NCBI GenBank assembly: GCA_946811185.2
Contig: OX328098.1
Location: 23,073,084-23,137,083 of the forward strand
Length of the DNA stretch: 64,000 nt
Source: Hippopus hippopus
Taxonomy: Eukaryota > Mollusca > Bivalvia > Cardiida > Cardiidae
Reading direction: 5' to 3'
A model generated the notes under the pieces. The model had not been told where the DNA came from. It did no database searches and saw nothing but the letters and a program-made list of their open reading frames with translations. Of the stretch, positions 17,456 to 27,399 are shown piece after piece. Position numbers and translations under genes: made by a program. Numbering within the stretch: the stretch's first letter is position 1; every line of letters starts with the position of its first letter.

Positions 17456-18319
17456 ATGTCTTTTTTAAAAATCGCTGATCCCGCAAAAAGGGACTTAATT
17501 GTAAAAGAGTATCTTGAAACAAAAAAGAAGATTCGGGATAATCTACTAGCAGAGAGAACAGGTGAACAAGAATTACAAACTGATCTTTCAAAGTTTTTTA
17601 AACCTATAACGGAAACACAAAAAGCTACAGCAAAGGATATTACAGAAGAGCTTAAACCTATTAAAGAAGGTATCGAACAGTTGCCGCAAGCTATTACTTT
17701 TCCAGCCTCACCTATAAAGGCTATTGAACAATCATTAGAAAAGCAAGGAAAAGATCTTGGAGAAATAGCGAAGAGTTATTTATTAAGGCTTGGCGACCCG
17801 AAAATAACAGATACAACATTTGGAGTAAGGTATGATGAAAGTAGTGGTAAATTATATATTGGCAACAAAATGGTAATGTTTGATGAAAATGATATTATAA
17901 TTGGTAAAGATGTATATAAGGGAACACCTGGTCTATGGGAGTTAATCATATCTAAGAACCCGAATGAGCGTATTTATGATTATAATGATTATGATAATTA
18001 CGCAAAGATGATGGTAAAAACAAATGCTATTTATCGGAATTACGATCCAAGCAAAAACCGACCTAGTGCCAATAAAAGTGATAAATGGAAGAACATACAC
18101 AAGCATATTTGGGCAAATAAGAGAAAGTTTGAAGGAGAGGGTATCGTTGTTATCCCATGTGACCCTAACGCATTAATAGAAAGACTAGACCTGTTGTTGG
18201 CAAGTAAAGAAGCAGGCAACACAGGTGTAAGAAACGAGCTAGTGAGTATTTGTGATGAATTAAAAAGACAAGGTGTTTTAAATTCACGCGCTTATAAAAA
18301 TTTAATGTCTATACTATAA
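17456..18319 (+). CDS. DUF8207-like Polinton protein
   Basis: 287 codons, intact. The N-terminal 110 residues are charged and helical (possible coiled coil). The C-terminal 170 residues match the conserved block found in many invertebrate Polinton-type elements: FGVRYD, YIGNKMV, NDIIIGKDVY, GTPGLWELI, the KW...IW region and then RLDLLLASKEAGNTGVRNEL with DELKRQGVL. The function of this family is unknown; its constant place beside capsid genes suggests a virion or assembly role. Only 3 bp separate its stop from the next ATG. Confidence 0.85.
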   Translation: MSFLKIADPAKRDLIVKEYLETKKKIRDNLLAERTGEQELQTDLSKFFKPITETQKATAKDITEELKPIKEGIEQLPQAITFPASPIKAIEQSLEKQGKDLGEIAKSYLLRLGDPKITDTTFGVRYDESSGKLYIGNKMVMFDENDIIIGKDVYKGTPGLWELIISKNPNERIYDYNDYDNYAKMMVKTNAIYRNYDPSKNRPSANKSDKWKNIHKHIWANKRKFEGEGIVVIPCDPNALIERLDLLLASKEAGNTGVRNELVSICDELKRQGVLNSRAYKNLMSIL

Positions 18320-18322
18320 AAA

Positions 18323-18730
18323 ATGATCATCACTAAAAAACACGGATTTAAAAAAAGGTATTCATACGGTGGTTCCGGAATCTTTGACAGCGTTGCTAAC
18401 TTTTTAGCGAGGCTTTTTACTAGTAGCGCAGCTAAACAAATTGCGTCTTCTGCCCTTGATGTAGGAAAGAGTGTAGCTAAGGAAGGTGCAAAGAAAGCTT
18501 TAGAGGTTGGAAAAAGTGCAGCTGTAGATGTAGGAAAAAAATTAGTTACAAAAGCTTTAACACCAAAATCAAAGAAAATTTTACAAAAATATAGTGCGCC
18601 AATGCCAACACCAACACCAACAACGACTCCTAAAACGCAAGACATTAATACACTAATAGATGGAAGCGCCATTGCTATTCAAGATTTAGTTAAAAAATTA
18701 AACAGTGGAGCAGGTATTAAAAAAGTATGA
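18323..18730 (+). CDS. Adenovirus pVI-like internal capsid protein
   Basis: 135 codons, intact. A basic start (KKHGFKKRY) is followed by YGGSGIFDSVANFLARLF, an amphipathic segment, then Ala/Lys/Gly-rich helical repeats (GKSVAKEGAKKALEVGKSAA) and a Thr-Pro linker (PMPTPTPTTTP). Similar proteins in Polintons and protein VI in adenoviruses are membrane-lytic cement proteins processed by the viral protease; the GGSG stretch is a candidate cleavage region. It lies immediately after the DUF8207-like gene and may be co-transcribed with it, although a TATAAAAA motif also precedes its ATG. Confidence 0.75.
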   Translation: MIITKKHGFKKRYSYGGSGIFDSVANFLARLFTSSAAKQIASSALDVGKSVAKEGAKKALEVGKSAAVDVGKKLVTKALTPKSKKILQKYSAPMPTPTPTTTPKTQDINTLIDGSAIAIQDLVKKLNSGAGIKKV

Positions 18731-18751
18731 AGAAAAAATAAGTTAAGAAAA

Positions 18752-18768
18752 TTATATTCATTATATAA
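18752..18768. terminator. 6-bp hairpin after the pVI-like gene
   Basis: TTATAT 18752-18757 pairs with ATATAA 18763-18768. It overlaps the TATAAA-like start motif of the next gene, so it may be a chance palindrome. Confidence 0.2.
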
Positions 18769-18775
18769 AAAGAGA

Positions 18776-19132
18776 ATGCAAAACTTAATATTTGATCGTG
18801 TAGTTTATAAAAAATATAATACTAGTTCTATTACTATAGAAGGTGCATCTTTAAACCTAAAAGATTGTGAGATTCTTGAAATTAATAACACAAAATATGG
18901 TTATAAAAAAGCTGTTGTGAAGCTATCTCCTGAAGAAGTAATCAAGATGAAAGAGATAGAGGAAAAGGTGAATAAACGCTTACAAGAGTGGAATATACCC
19001 CAAATAACACTTATATACGGTAATAGAGTTTATCCTAAAACTAAAATAGATACCGCAAAAAGCATTGAACTTAAAGGTGTGTTTGTTAATGATGAAAATA
19101 AGTCTTTTCCCCAGCTTTGGTTAGAAATTTAA
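18776..19132 (+). CDS. Small conserved-looking Polinton protein, function unknown
   Basis: 118 codons, intact. It is a mixed alpha/beta sequence: beta-rich start, a charged helix (SPEEVIKMKEIEEKVNKRL) and a C-terminal stretch LKGVFVNDENKSFPQLWLEI that looks like strands of a small barrel. An OB-fold single-strand DNA-binding protein would fit size and position, but I see no decisive motif. It precedes the major capsid gene and is followed by a 14-bp hairpin. CATTATATAAAAAG lies just before the ATG. Confidence 0.6.
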   Translation: MQNLIFDRVVYKKYNTSSITIEGASLNLKDCEILEINNTKYGYKKAVVKLSPEEVIKMKEIEEKVNKRLQEWNIPQITLIYGNRVYPKTKIDTAKSIELKGVFVNDENKSFPQLWLEI

Positions 19133-19143
19133 GTAAAAGTAAC

Positions 19144-19184
19144 ACAATTATAATTTTTATTTATTTATTTAAAATTATGATTGT
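19144..19184. terminator. 14-bp hairpin before the major capsid gene
   Basis: 19144-19157 pairs with 19171-19184 with one G.U-type pair, loop of 13 nt, starting 11 bp after the stop codon. Proposed transcript 3'-end signal. Confidence 0.45.
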
Positions 19185-19193
19185 AATTATAAA

Positions 19194-20489
19194 ATGGACA
19201 TTTTAAAAATCACCGAACCAATTTTAAAAGATGACGTTATTGATGAGTATGAACACCATGAGTATGAACCGATCACAGGTGCTAATCTCAACAACTCATG
19301 GGGAGATATTAGGATTAGTATCGAAACCCAAGATATTTTTACACATCCTAGTGAGAGTTATTTACTTATTGAAGGACAATTAGTAAAGAATGCTGATGGA
19401 AATCCTTATGTTATAGGCACAGACAACATTAATATTGCTTTAACAAACAACGCCTTGATGTATCTGTTTAAAAATATTAGGTATCAACTTTCAGGTATGG
19501 ATATTGAATCCATAAGAAATCCTGGCCAGGCTACTACAATGCTTGGGTTGTTAAAATATCCAGATGATTTTTCCAAATCACAAGGGTTAAACCAATTATG
19601 GTATAAGGATACAACAGTCAATGCAGAAGAACAAAATAGAAGTTGGAACATAAGAAGACAATACATCATTAATAATACAATTGATCCAGTAGGTTCATTT
19701 AGTTTTAGAGTTCCTTTAAAACATATATTTGGTTTTTGTGAGGACTATAATGAAATATTGTATGGAATGAAGCAAACTCTCACCTTAACAAGAAATAATG
19801 ATAATGATGCAATCTTTCGAATCAATGCTGCTCCAGAAGGTAGAATTAGATTAGATAAGATATCATGTTTTATGCCACATGTGCTACCTGCTGATAAAGA
19901 GAAGATGGAACTTTATAAAATTATCGAGAAAAAAGAAAAAATACCAGTTGGATATAGAATGCTACAGTGTGACTCTATCGCAGTTCCTCAGACAACATCA
20001 TTTACCTGGAGACTTTCTGTTAAATCATCTCCTGAGGTACCACGTTTTATCGTTGTCGGCTTTCAAACTAATAAAAGTAATAACCAAAGACAAAATGCAT
20101 CTGTATTTAACAATGTAAATGTTAAAAATATTTATGTTATGTTAAATGCTACTAGATACCCTGCGGTTGACTACAATCTTTCATTTGGTAGTCAGCAATT
20201 TAGTAGTGCGTATGGTGACGCTGCTCTGTTTAGATCTAAGTTTTATAACATGAGTGAATTGGTGTCGAACCCTAATATTTCTCCCTCAGATTATAGAACT
20301 CTATATCCTTTGTTTTTGTTTGACGTTCCTAAACAGAGTGAAAGATTAAAATATTCTGTTACTGATATTCAAATTAAGGCAAATTTTACTGAAAATGTGA
20401 ATGCGAACACAGAGGCATATGCTGTTATTATTAGTGATAGGTTAATTAACTTCCAGTCTGATGGAAATAAAATGAGTGTAGTGTATTAA
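19194..20489 (+). CDS. Major capsid protein, double jelly-roll (hexon-like)
   Basis: 431 codons, intact. It matches the Polinton major capsid pattern: N-terminal acidic start, SWGDIRISIETQD, LLIEGQLV, ALMYLFKNIRYQLSG, a long middle with FRVPLKHIFGFCEDY, and in the second jelly-roll PRFIVVGFQT, VKNIYVMLNATRYP, LFLFDVPKQSERLKY and AYAVIISDRLINF. Double-jelly-roll trimers build the icosahedral shell of this virus lineage. Its full-length open state while PolB and ATPase are broken is notable. GTAATTATAAA directly precedes the ATG. Confidence 0.94.
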   Translation: MDILKITEPILKDDVIDEYEHHEYEPITGANLNNSWGDIRISIETQDIFTHPSESYLLIEGQLVKNADGNPYVIGTDNINIALTNNALMYLFKNIRYQLSGMDIESIRNPGQATTMLGLLKYPDDFSKSQGLNQLWYKDTTVNAEEQNRSWNIRRQYIINNTIDPVGSFSFRVPLKHIFGFCEDYNEILYGMKQTLTLTRNNDNDAIFRINAAPEGRIRLDKISCFMPHVLPADKEKMELYKIIEKKEKIPVGYRMLQCDSIAVPQTTSFTWRLSVKSSPEVPRFIVVGFQTNKSNNQRQNASVFNNVNVKNIYVMLNATRYPAVDYNLSFGSQQFSSAYGDAALFRSKFYNMSELVSNPNISPSDYRTLYPLFLFDVPKQSERLKYSVTDIQIKANFTENVNANTEAYAVIISDRLINFQSDGNKMSVVY

Positions 20490-20509
20490 GATATTTTTCC
20501 TATATAAAA

Positions 20510-20860
20510 ATGATAAAGGTTACAGATTTAAAAAAAATTCTTAGAGAAAATAATATAAATTTCTGCTCATACTGGGATAAAAAGCGGTTAGTTGAGTTGG
20601 TGAAAGAACATGGATTGTTACCAGAGGAGGAGTCACCTAAGTTACCTAAAAAAGAAAGAAGTAAAGACCCTAAGTTTGATAGATTAAAGACTATTATGCA
20701 TAATCCTAAGAAAGTTAGTTTAGAGGATGTTGAAACTGGTGAAATAAAAACCTTTCCATCAATTTATAAGGCAGGTAAATTTATAGATCGCTGCCCACAA
20801 ACGATTGAGAACTGGAATGGGAGAACTTGGAATAATAAATATAAGATTAACATTCAATAA
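20510..20860 (+). CDS. SAP-domain plus NUMOD1-like small DNA-binding protein
   Basis: 116 codons, intact. Residues 1-38 fit a SAP helix-extended-helix motif (VTDLKKILRENN, KKRLVELVKEHGLL). Residues about 68-116 fit a NUMOD-type module (VSLEDVETGEIKTFPSIYKA, IDRCPQTIENW, NNKYKI), a DNA-recognition segment known from homing endonucleases. No nuclease domain is attached. CCTATATAAAA precedes the ATG. It sits between capsid and polymerase genes; a role in binding the element's DNA or marking its ends is an inference. Confidence 0.7.
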   Translation: MIKVTDLKKILRENNINFCSYWDKKRLVELVKEHGLLPEEESPKLPKKERSKDPKFDRLKTIMHNPKKVSLEDVETGEIKTFPSIYKAGKFIDRCPQTIENWNGRTWNNKYKINIQ

Positions 20861-20890
20861 TTTTATTATGGCAATTACAAAGTCATGATG

Positions 20891-20916
20891 AAATTTTTTT
20901 GAAACAAAAAAAATTT
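20891..20916. terminator. 11-bp hairpin before the polymerase gene
   Basis: 20891-20901 pairs with 20905-20916 with one bulged A, 30 bp after the SAP-gene stop. A run of TA repeats (about 20931-20947) follows before the polymerase ATG. Confidence 0.4.
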
Positions 20917-20954
20917 AACTTAAGTTTTTATATATATATATATATATTATAAAA

Positions 20955-23900
20955 ATGAGTTTATTTAATAGATTTACAAATGTAGCTAGACGAGCTGCGT
21001 CTAATGTTTACTCTGGAGCAAGACGACTAGCCTCAGCTGTTGTTCCAGAATCCATACAAAGAAGAATAACTGATTTTGGTAACTGGATAACTGGTAATGT
21101 GGAGTCGGCACAGATACCACAAGTGTTGGATGAAATTGTTGAACATGTTAGAGAAAATTACCCACCTAGGATTGTGATTAGAGAGGGTCCATCAGCACTT
21201 AGTGGATTTACCAGAGAATATTTTATAGAAGGTATAAGAGATCTTACACCGGGTGGTTTCCTTAATTTAGCGAAAGATAAAATAACTGATATTATGAGAA
21301 ATAATCGTCAAACAAAAGTTAAACTTGTTATGAAGTGTATGATGAAACACTCTATTACTAGAGAATTAAAAGATATGAATTTTGATTCTGGTTTTCCAAT
21401 TGTTAATTTAGATGGGGATGATGTGGATGAAATATATGAAGAAATGAGAGAACAGATATTAGCTAATATAGCAGTTAAGGAAATGAAAGATGATTATTGG
21501 AAAGTCGTTCACGTAATCGATTTAAGATTACACACAGTATTATATAACCCAATAAGAGGTAATTCTTGGTTTCCAACTCCTCCTAATATAGCAAATACAA
21601 AAAGTGTTATTAATCCAATAAATAAGAATGATGATATGTGTTTTGCATATTGTATTCTTATAGCTTTGAACCCAACAATTAAACATCCTGAAATGATTGA
21701 AAGACTAAGACCATTTTTAAACAGTATAAATATGGAAGGAATTAATTACCCTGTTTGCCTTCAGGATAGAATTAAATTTGAAACCTTAAACCCATCAATA
21801 TCAGTATCAATTCATGGGTATCATGATTCCACTGGTGTTTATCCACTTAGTTTAAGTAAAGAAGTTTATAAAAGAGAACATCATATTAATCTTTTACTTC
21901 TTGAGAAGGATGGTAAAAAACATTATTGTTTAATTAAAAATATGAGTAGATTATTATCTAAACAAATATCTAATCATAACGGTAAAATTTATATTTGTGA
22001 AAGATGTTTAAATCATTTCCAAAAAGAAGAAACTTTAAATAAACATTTAGAGTATTGTGGTGAAAAAGATGCTTGTAGAATAGACTTACCTAAAAGGGTA
22101 CCAAAATATCTTTTCAGAATTTTCATAAACAACAGAGACACCCTTTTACAATTTATGCGGATATGGAGTCTACATTAGAAAAGAAAAACGAAAATAAAGG
22201 TAACAGGACAAAAGTAATTAATGAGCATAACGTTTCAGGATATTGTTTTTATGTTAAATCGCTTTATGAAAATGTTTACCCTTCAAAGATTTTCCAATAT
22301 TCTGGTGAAAATACATCTAAGAAATTCATAGAGGATTTAGAAAATGTTATAAGAGAAATAGATAGTGTGCCTTCGAGGGAAATGATTTTTAAACTTCATG
22401 ATTAAAGAGAGTTTGATAGAGCAAAAAACTGTTGGATATGTGGGGAGTCATTTTCAAAATGTAAAAGAAAGACAAATAAAGAGGAAATATGTCCAGATTG
22501 TAAAGAACCGCTTAAAAAATGTAATGGCATGAAAAAAGTGAGAGACCATTGCCATTATACTGGAAAGTTTAGGGGAGCCGCACACAGTGTGTGTAATTTA
22601 AAATGTAAAAGACCTACTTTTACACCCATATTCTTTCATAATTATAGTAAGTATGATGCTCATTTATTTATAAAAGATTTAATGAGTACACCTGGTGAGA
22701 TGAGTTGTATACCAACAAACAAGGAAACATATATAAGCGTGTCTAAAAATGTGCCAATAGAATACACTGTTAAAGGGGTGAAGAAAATTAAAACGCATGA
22801 GATTAGATTCCTTGATAGTTTAAAATTTCTAGGTAAAAGTTTAGATGAATTAGCTAGCACTCTAGCTAAGGAGGACAAGACTAATCTTATGAAATATTTT
22901 GAGGGGGAAAAGCTTGAATTAGTCTCTCAAAAAAAGGTCTATTCCCATATGAATGGTTTGATAACCTTAGTAAATTAGATGAAACAAAGTTACCCAAACA
23001 AAGAGAATTTTATTCAAAGCTTAAATGTAGTGGAATTGATAAGGAGGATTATCAACATGCATTAAATATATGGAAAACATTCGAGATGAAAACTTTTAAA
23101 GATTATCATGAATTATATAATAAGACTGATGTTTTACTGCTGTCAGATGTCTTTGAAAATTTTAGGAATGTTTGCTTTAATAATTATGGGTTAGACCCAT
23201 CATGGTTTTATACAGCGCCGGGATTAGCTTGGGAGGCAATGTTAAAAACTACTAAGGTAAAATTAGAATTATTATCAGACCCTGATATGATTTTATTTGT
23301 TGAAAACGGAATAAGAGGAGGTATCTCAACCATTTTTAAACGATATGCAAAAGCAAATAATTTATATATGGGTAAAAAATACAATCCAAAAGAACCATCA
23401 AAATTTATTACTTATTTAGATGCAAATAATCTCTATGGTTGGGCAATGTGCCAAAAACTTCCTATTGGTAATTTTAAATGGATGGATGAAAATGATTTAC
23501 AAAATTGGCAGATTCACCCTTGTATATTAGAGGTTGATTTAGAATATCCTAAAGAATTACATGATTTACATAATGATTTCCCATTAGCTCCTGAAAGATT
23601 AAAGACTGGTAAAGTTGAAAAACTTATACCTAATTTATATGATAAAAATAAATATATATTACATTATGAAAATTTAAAGTTATATTTAAGTTTAGGTCTA
23701 AAGCTTAAAAAGATTCATGGAGGGTTAACTTTTGATGAGAGTGAATGGTTAAAACCTTATATCGATAAAAATACTAGACTAAGAGCAAAAGCCAAAACCA
23801 CATTTGAAAAGTATTTCTTTAAACTTATGAATAATTCTGTATTTGGTAAGACTATGGAAAATATTAGGAATAGAGTAGATATAAGATTAGTTAGTACCAG

Positions 23901-24606
23901 GGAAAAAGCAGAAAAATTAGCCGCTAAACCAAATTATTACAATATAACCACCCTTGATGAAAATTTATGTATAATTCAAATGAAAAAATCACGTTTATAT
24001 TTTAATAAACCTATTTATGTAGGGATGTGTATTTTAGATTTAAGTAAGACATTGATGTATAACTTTCATTATAATTATATTAAAGATAAATATAGTAAAA
24101 AAGCTAAACTTCTTTTCACTGATACAGACAGTTTAATGTATGAAATAGAAACAGAAGATTTTTATAAAGATATTAGTGGTGATGTTAAAGATCGTTTTGA
24201 TACAAGTGATTATCCGTCTGATCATCCTTCAGGTATTCCCACAGGATTAAATAAGAAAGTTGTGGGTATGTTTAAAGATGAGACAAGTGGTAAGATTATT
24301 GAGGAGTTTGTGGGTCTCAGGTCTAAACTATACTCTTATAAAATGTATGATGATGAGGAGGAGAGTAAAAAATGTAAGGGGATTAAAAAGCATGTAGTAG
24401 AAGCATTTATTGAACATGATCATTATAAAAAGTGTTTGTCTGAAAATAAGACACAATTAAGGAGAATGGTAGTTATTAGAAGTTATGATCATAAGTTGTA
24501 TACTGAAGAGGTGATTAAAGTCGCCTTGAGTGGAGATGATGATAAACGCTATATCCTTGGGAACAATATCGATACATTAGCTTGGGGGCATACTAAAATA
24601 AAATGA
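20955..24606 (+). pseudogene. polB: Protein-primed DNA polymerase B, three breaks
   Basis: The gene starts at 20955 (TATTATAAAA before ATG). The N-terminal ~390 residues hold an amphipathic start, a region with NKNDDMCFAYCI and a C2H2-like CERCLNHF...H...C finger; a terminal-protein domain would lie here. The exonuclease domain begins with TIYADMES; an endonuclease-VII-like DHCHYTGKFRG...CN block is embedded. The palm carries motif A YLDANNLYGWAM, motif B KLMNNSVFGKT and motif C FTDTDSLMYE, all intact. Breaks: a one-base shift near 22145, an in-frame TAA at 22403-22405, and a one-base shift in an A run near 22930-22936, where the zero frame reads caA-AAA-AAG. The total of about 3.65 kb agrees with Polinton polymerases. 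The stop is inside a 16-bp hairpin. Confidence 0.93.
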
Positions 24607-24642
24607 AATATAAAATATAACTTATTTTATATTTTATATTTC
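24605..24642. terminator. Perfect 16-bp hairpin between convergent PolB and right-end gene
   Basis: 24605-24620 pairs exactly with 24627-24642, loop CTTATT. It includes the last two bases of the PolB stop codon and abuts the stop codon (24643-24645) of the opposite gene. Its symmetry means it could end transcripts on both strands. Best example of the hairpin signal. Confidence 0.6.
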
Positions 24643-25104
24643 TCATTGAAAATTAAAATCGTTTATTCTATTTGGAAACCAATGACCTTTTATGTATCCA
24701 ACATATTTCATAGAGTAAGCTGAAACATATTCAAGTACTATATATGGTGAAAAAGTTGCTTCAAGATAATATCCAGTTTCTATTTCATCATCTAGATGTA
24801 AATCTTTTCTTTCCATAAAGTCCTCCTCCATCTTTAAATAATCATTAAAATCTTTCATAGCAAGACCATAATTAGTAAAAGAAAAAGATATAAAATACTC
24901 ATTATCATTGTCATTATGAAAAAAAGAATCATGAGGAGGAACCAAGTCTTTCGTCTCATCTATAAATTTACTGTATTCATTAAGCCATACATCTTTTATT
25001 TTTTTTAAAGCTTCTATATGATTTTTTTCATTAACATCAAAGAAGTTTACTACCTTCTTGAATTTATTTATGTTGTGTGAAGTGGATTTAATTTGAGATT
25101 CCAT
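24643..25104 (-). CDS. Right-end Polinton protein, function unknown
   Basis: 153 codons, intact, convergent with PolB. The sequence is acidic and helical with aromatic-rich ends: FFDVNEKNHIEALKKIKDVW, then a Phe/Asp/Asn-rich middle, and a C-terminal LEYVSAYSMKYVGYIKGHWF. No known domain recognised. TATATATAAAA directly precedes the ATG at 25104, and only 37 bp separate the start from the right TIR, so its promoter lies next to the element end. Single genes near each TIR often have early or host-interaction roles in related viruses; for this one that is speculation. Confidence 0.65.
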   Translation of the reverse strand: MESQIKSTSHNINKFKKVVNFFDVNEKNHIEALKKIKDVWLNEYSKFIDETKDLVPPHDSFFHNDNDNEYFISFSFTNYGLAMKDFNDYLKMEEDFMERKDLHLDDEIETGYYLEATFSPYIVLEYVSAYSMKYVGYIKGHWFPNRINDFNFQ

Positions 25105-25141
25105 TTTTATATATATAATATTATATTAAATCAGGCATACT

Positions 25142-25563
25142 GAAATAAAAAATTTTGAAAAAAAAATTTAATTTTGAAAAATTTAAGTTACACTGGTTGA
25201 CTAGTTAGCTGGTTTTGTTTAGGCATCTGGGTAAAACGGGTTGTTTAGCCAGGGATATGTGAATTATTGATTTAAGCATGGGATTGTTGGTATGTAGTTT
25301 TGAGGAGGAGGATGGTTGGGTTTTAGAGTTAGCCAGGGAAGTGGTTGGGTTTAAGGGTTAGCCATGGGGATGGTTGGGTTTAAGGGTTAGCCATGGGGAT
25401 GGTTGGTAGATTTAGATGGTTGAAGGATGGCTAAATCGCAAAACTCGCTTTTTTTTAATTTTTCAAAAATTTTTATTAATTTTTCAAAAATTTTTGAAAT
25501 TTTTTAGTTTTCAAAAATTTTGCGCTCTTTCTTTTTTTTCCCAAAACTCTCTTTATATCTACT
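25142..25563 (-). repeat. Polinton right terminal inverted repeat
   Basis: Inverted copy of 8284-8707; outermost bases ATATCTACT, complementary to AGTAGATAT at the left end. Differences by eye: a 2-bp AG deletion and about six substitutions. It contains the same 29-bp direct repeats. Confidence 0.95.
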
Positions 25564-26000
25564 TTTCTAGAAAAAAATAATCTAGAATTTTCCAAGCTGA
25601 TATAAATAGGAGTGACATACTTGGTAGATTTGGATTTTGAATTTAGACTTGTGGCTTTGAGGATACAGAATTAGTGAAAGTGTTGGATTTATTCGATCGG
25701 ACTATAGATCTGTAAGTTGGAATTATTTCTTTTTTAAACAGGTTGCTCATATCTATTTGCAAGTTAAAACTATTGTTAATTTAGGTTTTAGGAACCAGAA
25801 ATTTTATACTTTTTGTAGTCTAAACATAATTCTTAATTTTGAGGGACTTATTCTGTTTCTTGTTCTAAGATTAAAAATTGTCAAAATTTCATTCAAACTT
25901 AACTGTTATTGTACTCTTTTGTCTTTATTCATTAATAAATATTGTTAATTGTAAAAGGCTTGTTGCTGGTTTTCTTTCTAGTTACGCTTGTCTCGTAACA
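25564..26000 (+). repeat. 5' LTR of element B, right part
   Basis: It starts with the second TTTCTA copy (25564-25569) and runs to CTCGTAACA at 26000, matching 30280-30717 with about 13 substitutions. A TATA-like 'gatataaatag' lies at 25599-25609. Without the Polinton the LTR is about 578 bp. Confidence 0.93.
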
Positions 26001-26006
26001 GAAATT

Positions 26007-26024
26007 TCGGGGCTCGTCCGGGAT
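26007..26024 (+). promoter_or_regulatory. Primer-binding site of element B (tRNA-Pro type)
   Basis: TCGGGGCTCGTCCGGGAT differs at one position from the tRNA-Pro primer site TGGGGGCTCGTCCGGGAT known from murine leukaemia virus. It lies 6 bp after the LTR. Confidence 0.8.
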
Positions 26025-26157
26025 TGATCATCTAGTCATTTTGGATATACTTTGAAATCATTTGGAATTTGTTACAGTATTAAAGTTTATTAGATAATAA
26101 ATAATAATAAAAAGATAAAATTTGATTTTTATTCTACTGAACTAGCAAAAAGCAATC

Positions 26158-27360
26158 ATGTCTTTTGATCTCGAAATATTTATTGCTGAGCCTTCTCAGG
26201 AGTTGTTAAATTTGGCAAAAATGTCTGATTTATTAGACCTTGCTTCTCATTATAAACTGACTGGCATTAAAGGTACTATGTTAAAGCATGAAATTAAGAA
26301 TTCTATTGTTCAGTTTTTAGTTGATGAAGAAATACTTGACTTGTCTGCTCTGTCTCTTATTCTTGTGTCTCAGACAGACATTAAAACTAATACTGAGTTA
26401 GAAAAATTTAAACTACAGATGGAAAACGAAGAGAGATGAAAAAAATTAGAGCAAGAAGAAAGAATGAAAGAAAAAGAATTAGAGTTAGAAAAAGAAAAAT
26501 AATGTATGCTGAATTAGACGAAAGAGAAAAGGATAGGCAATTTCAAATGAGAATGAAAGAATTAGAAATAGAAAATAAAGAAATACCATCCTTGCATATG
26601 ATTAATGATTTTGACATAACAAAACACCTCAGATTTGTTCCACCATTTCAAGAACAGGAAGTTGATAAATACTTTTCACATTTTGAAAGATTTGCCGAAA
26701 ATCTGAAGTGGCCAAAAGAGCACTGGACCCTACTTTTGCAAAGCGTTGTAACTGGAAAGGCTCGCAATATTTTTTCTCAACTAAGCAATCAACAGCTCTC
26801 TAATAATGATAATGTTAAAGAATTGATTCTAAAGGGTTATGAACTGGTACCTGAAGCATATAGACAAAATTTAGAAATTGCAGAAAAGAAAATGGTCAAA
26901 CCCATGTTGAATTTGCTAGAACTAAAGAGCAATTTTTTGATAGATGGTGCCATTCAAAGAAAATAGATTCAGATCATGGAAAACTCAGACAGTTATTGTT
27001 AGTTGAAGAATTTAAAAGGTATACAATCTTTCTTAGACGAGAAAGAAGTTGAAACTTTAGAAGAAGCTGCTTGCTTAGCTGACAACTTTGTCCTGACCCA
27101 TAAGGTCTCTTTTATAAATAAATCAAACCCTCGAAAACCTTTGTATTCATCTGCTGGTCCTAAACAAAATTTTAAACAACATAATGACAATTCCAATCAG
27201 AATAGTCCTAAACCCAAATCTCTTTATGAAGCCAAAGATCAAAATCCCTTATCTCGACCCACTTGTAATTATTGCAAAGAATCAGGTCATATTATTTCTG
27301 AATGTCCTGTTTTAAAAAGAAAACGGGAAAAACAAGAAGGTTATAAGCCTACAGGCCTTA
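26158..27360 (+). pseudogene. Element B gag, broken
   Basis: ATG 26158 opens a 93-codon frame stopped by TGA at 26437-26439, followed by Lys/Glu-rich coiled coil and a shift near 26500. The second part (to 26966) has the Ty3/gypsy capsid pattern: FVPPFQEQEVDKYFSHFE, WPKEHWTLLLQ, TGKARNIFSQL. After further frame changes near 26950-27015 the nucleocapsid part carries one CCHC knuckle (CNYCKESGHIISEC, about 27264-27306). Gag would package the element's RNA. At least one stop and three shifts make it dead. Confidence 0.85.
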
Positions 27361-27399
27361 CTTCATTAAAGTCTTCACCTCAGGTATGTTTTAAGGACC

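Larger units (their letters stand above)
8284..25563. mobile_element. Polinton/Maverick element, 17,280 bp
   Basis: Bounded by terminal inverted repeats starting AGTAGATATA (left 8284-8707, right 25142-25563) and a 6-bp TTTCTA duplication. It encodes hallmark Polinton genes: RVE integrase with chromodomain, Ulp1/adenovirus-type protease, FtsK-HerA-type ATPase, double-jelly-roll major capsid, minor capsid and protein-primed PolB. Layout: a small plus-strand gene at the left end; minus-strand block PLA2-integrase-protease-fibre (12970 to 9921); plus-strand block ATPase to PolB (13004 to 24606); one minus-strand gene at the right end. It is inserted in the 5' LTR of element B. TIR copies differ at about six positions plus a 2-bp indel, so it is fairly young, yet at least five genes carry disabling changes. 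Confidence 0.96.
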
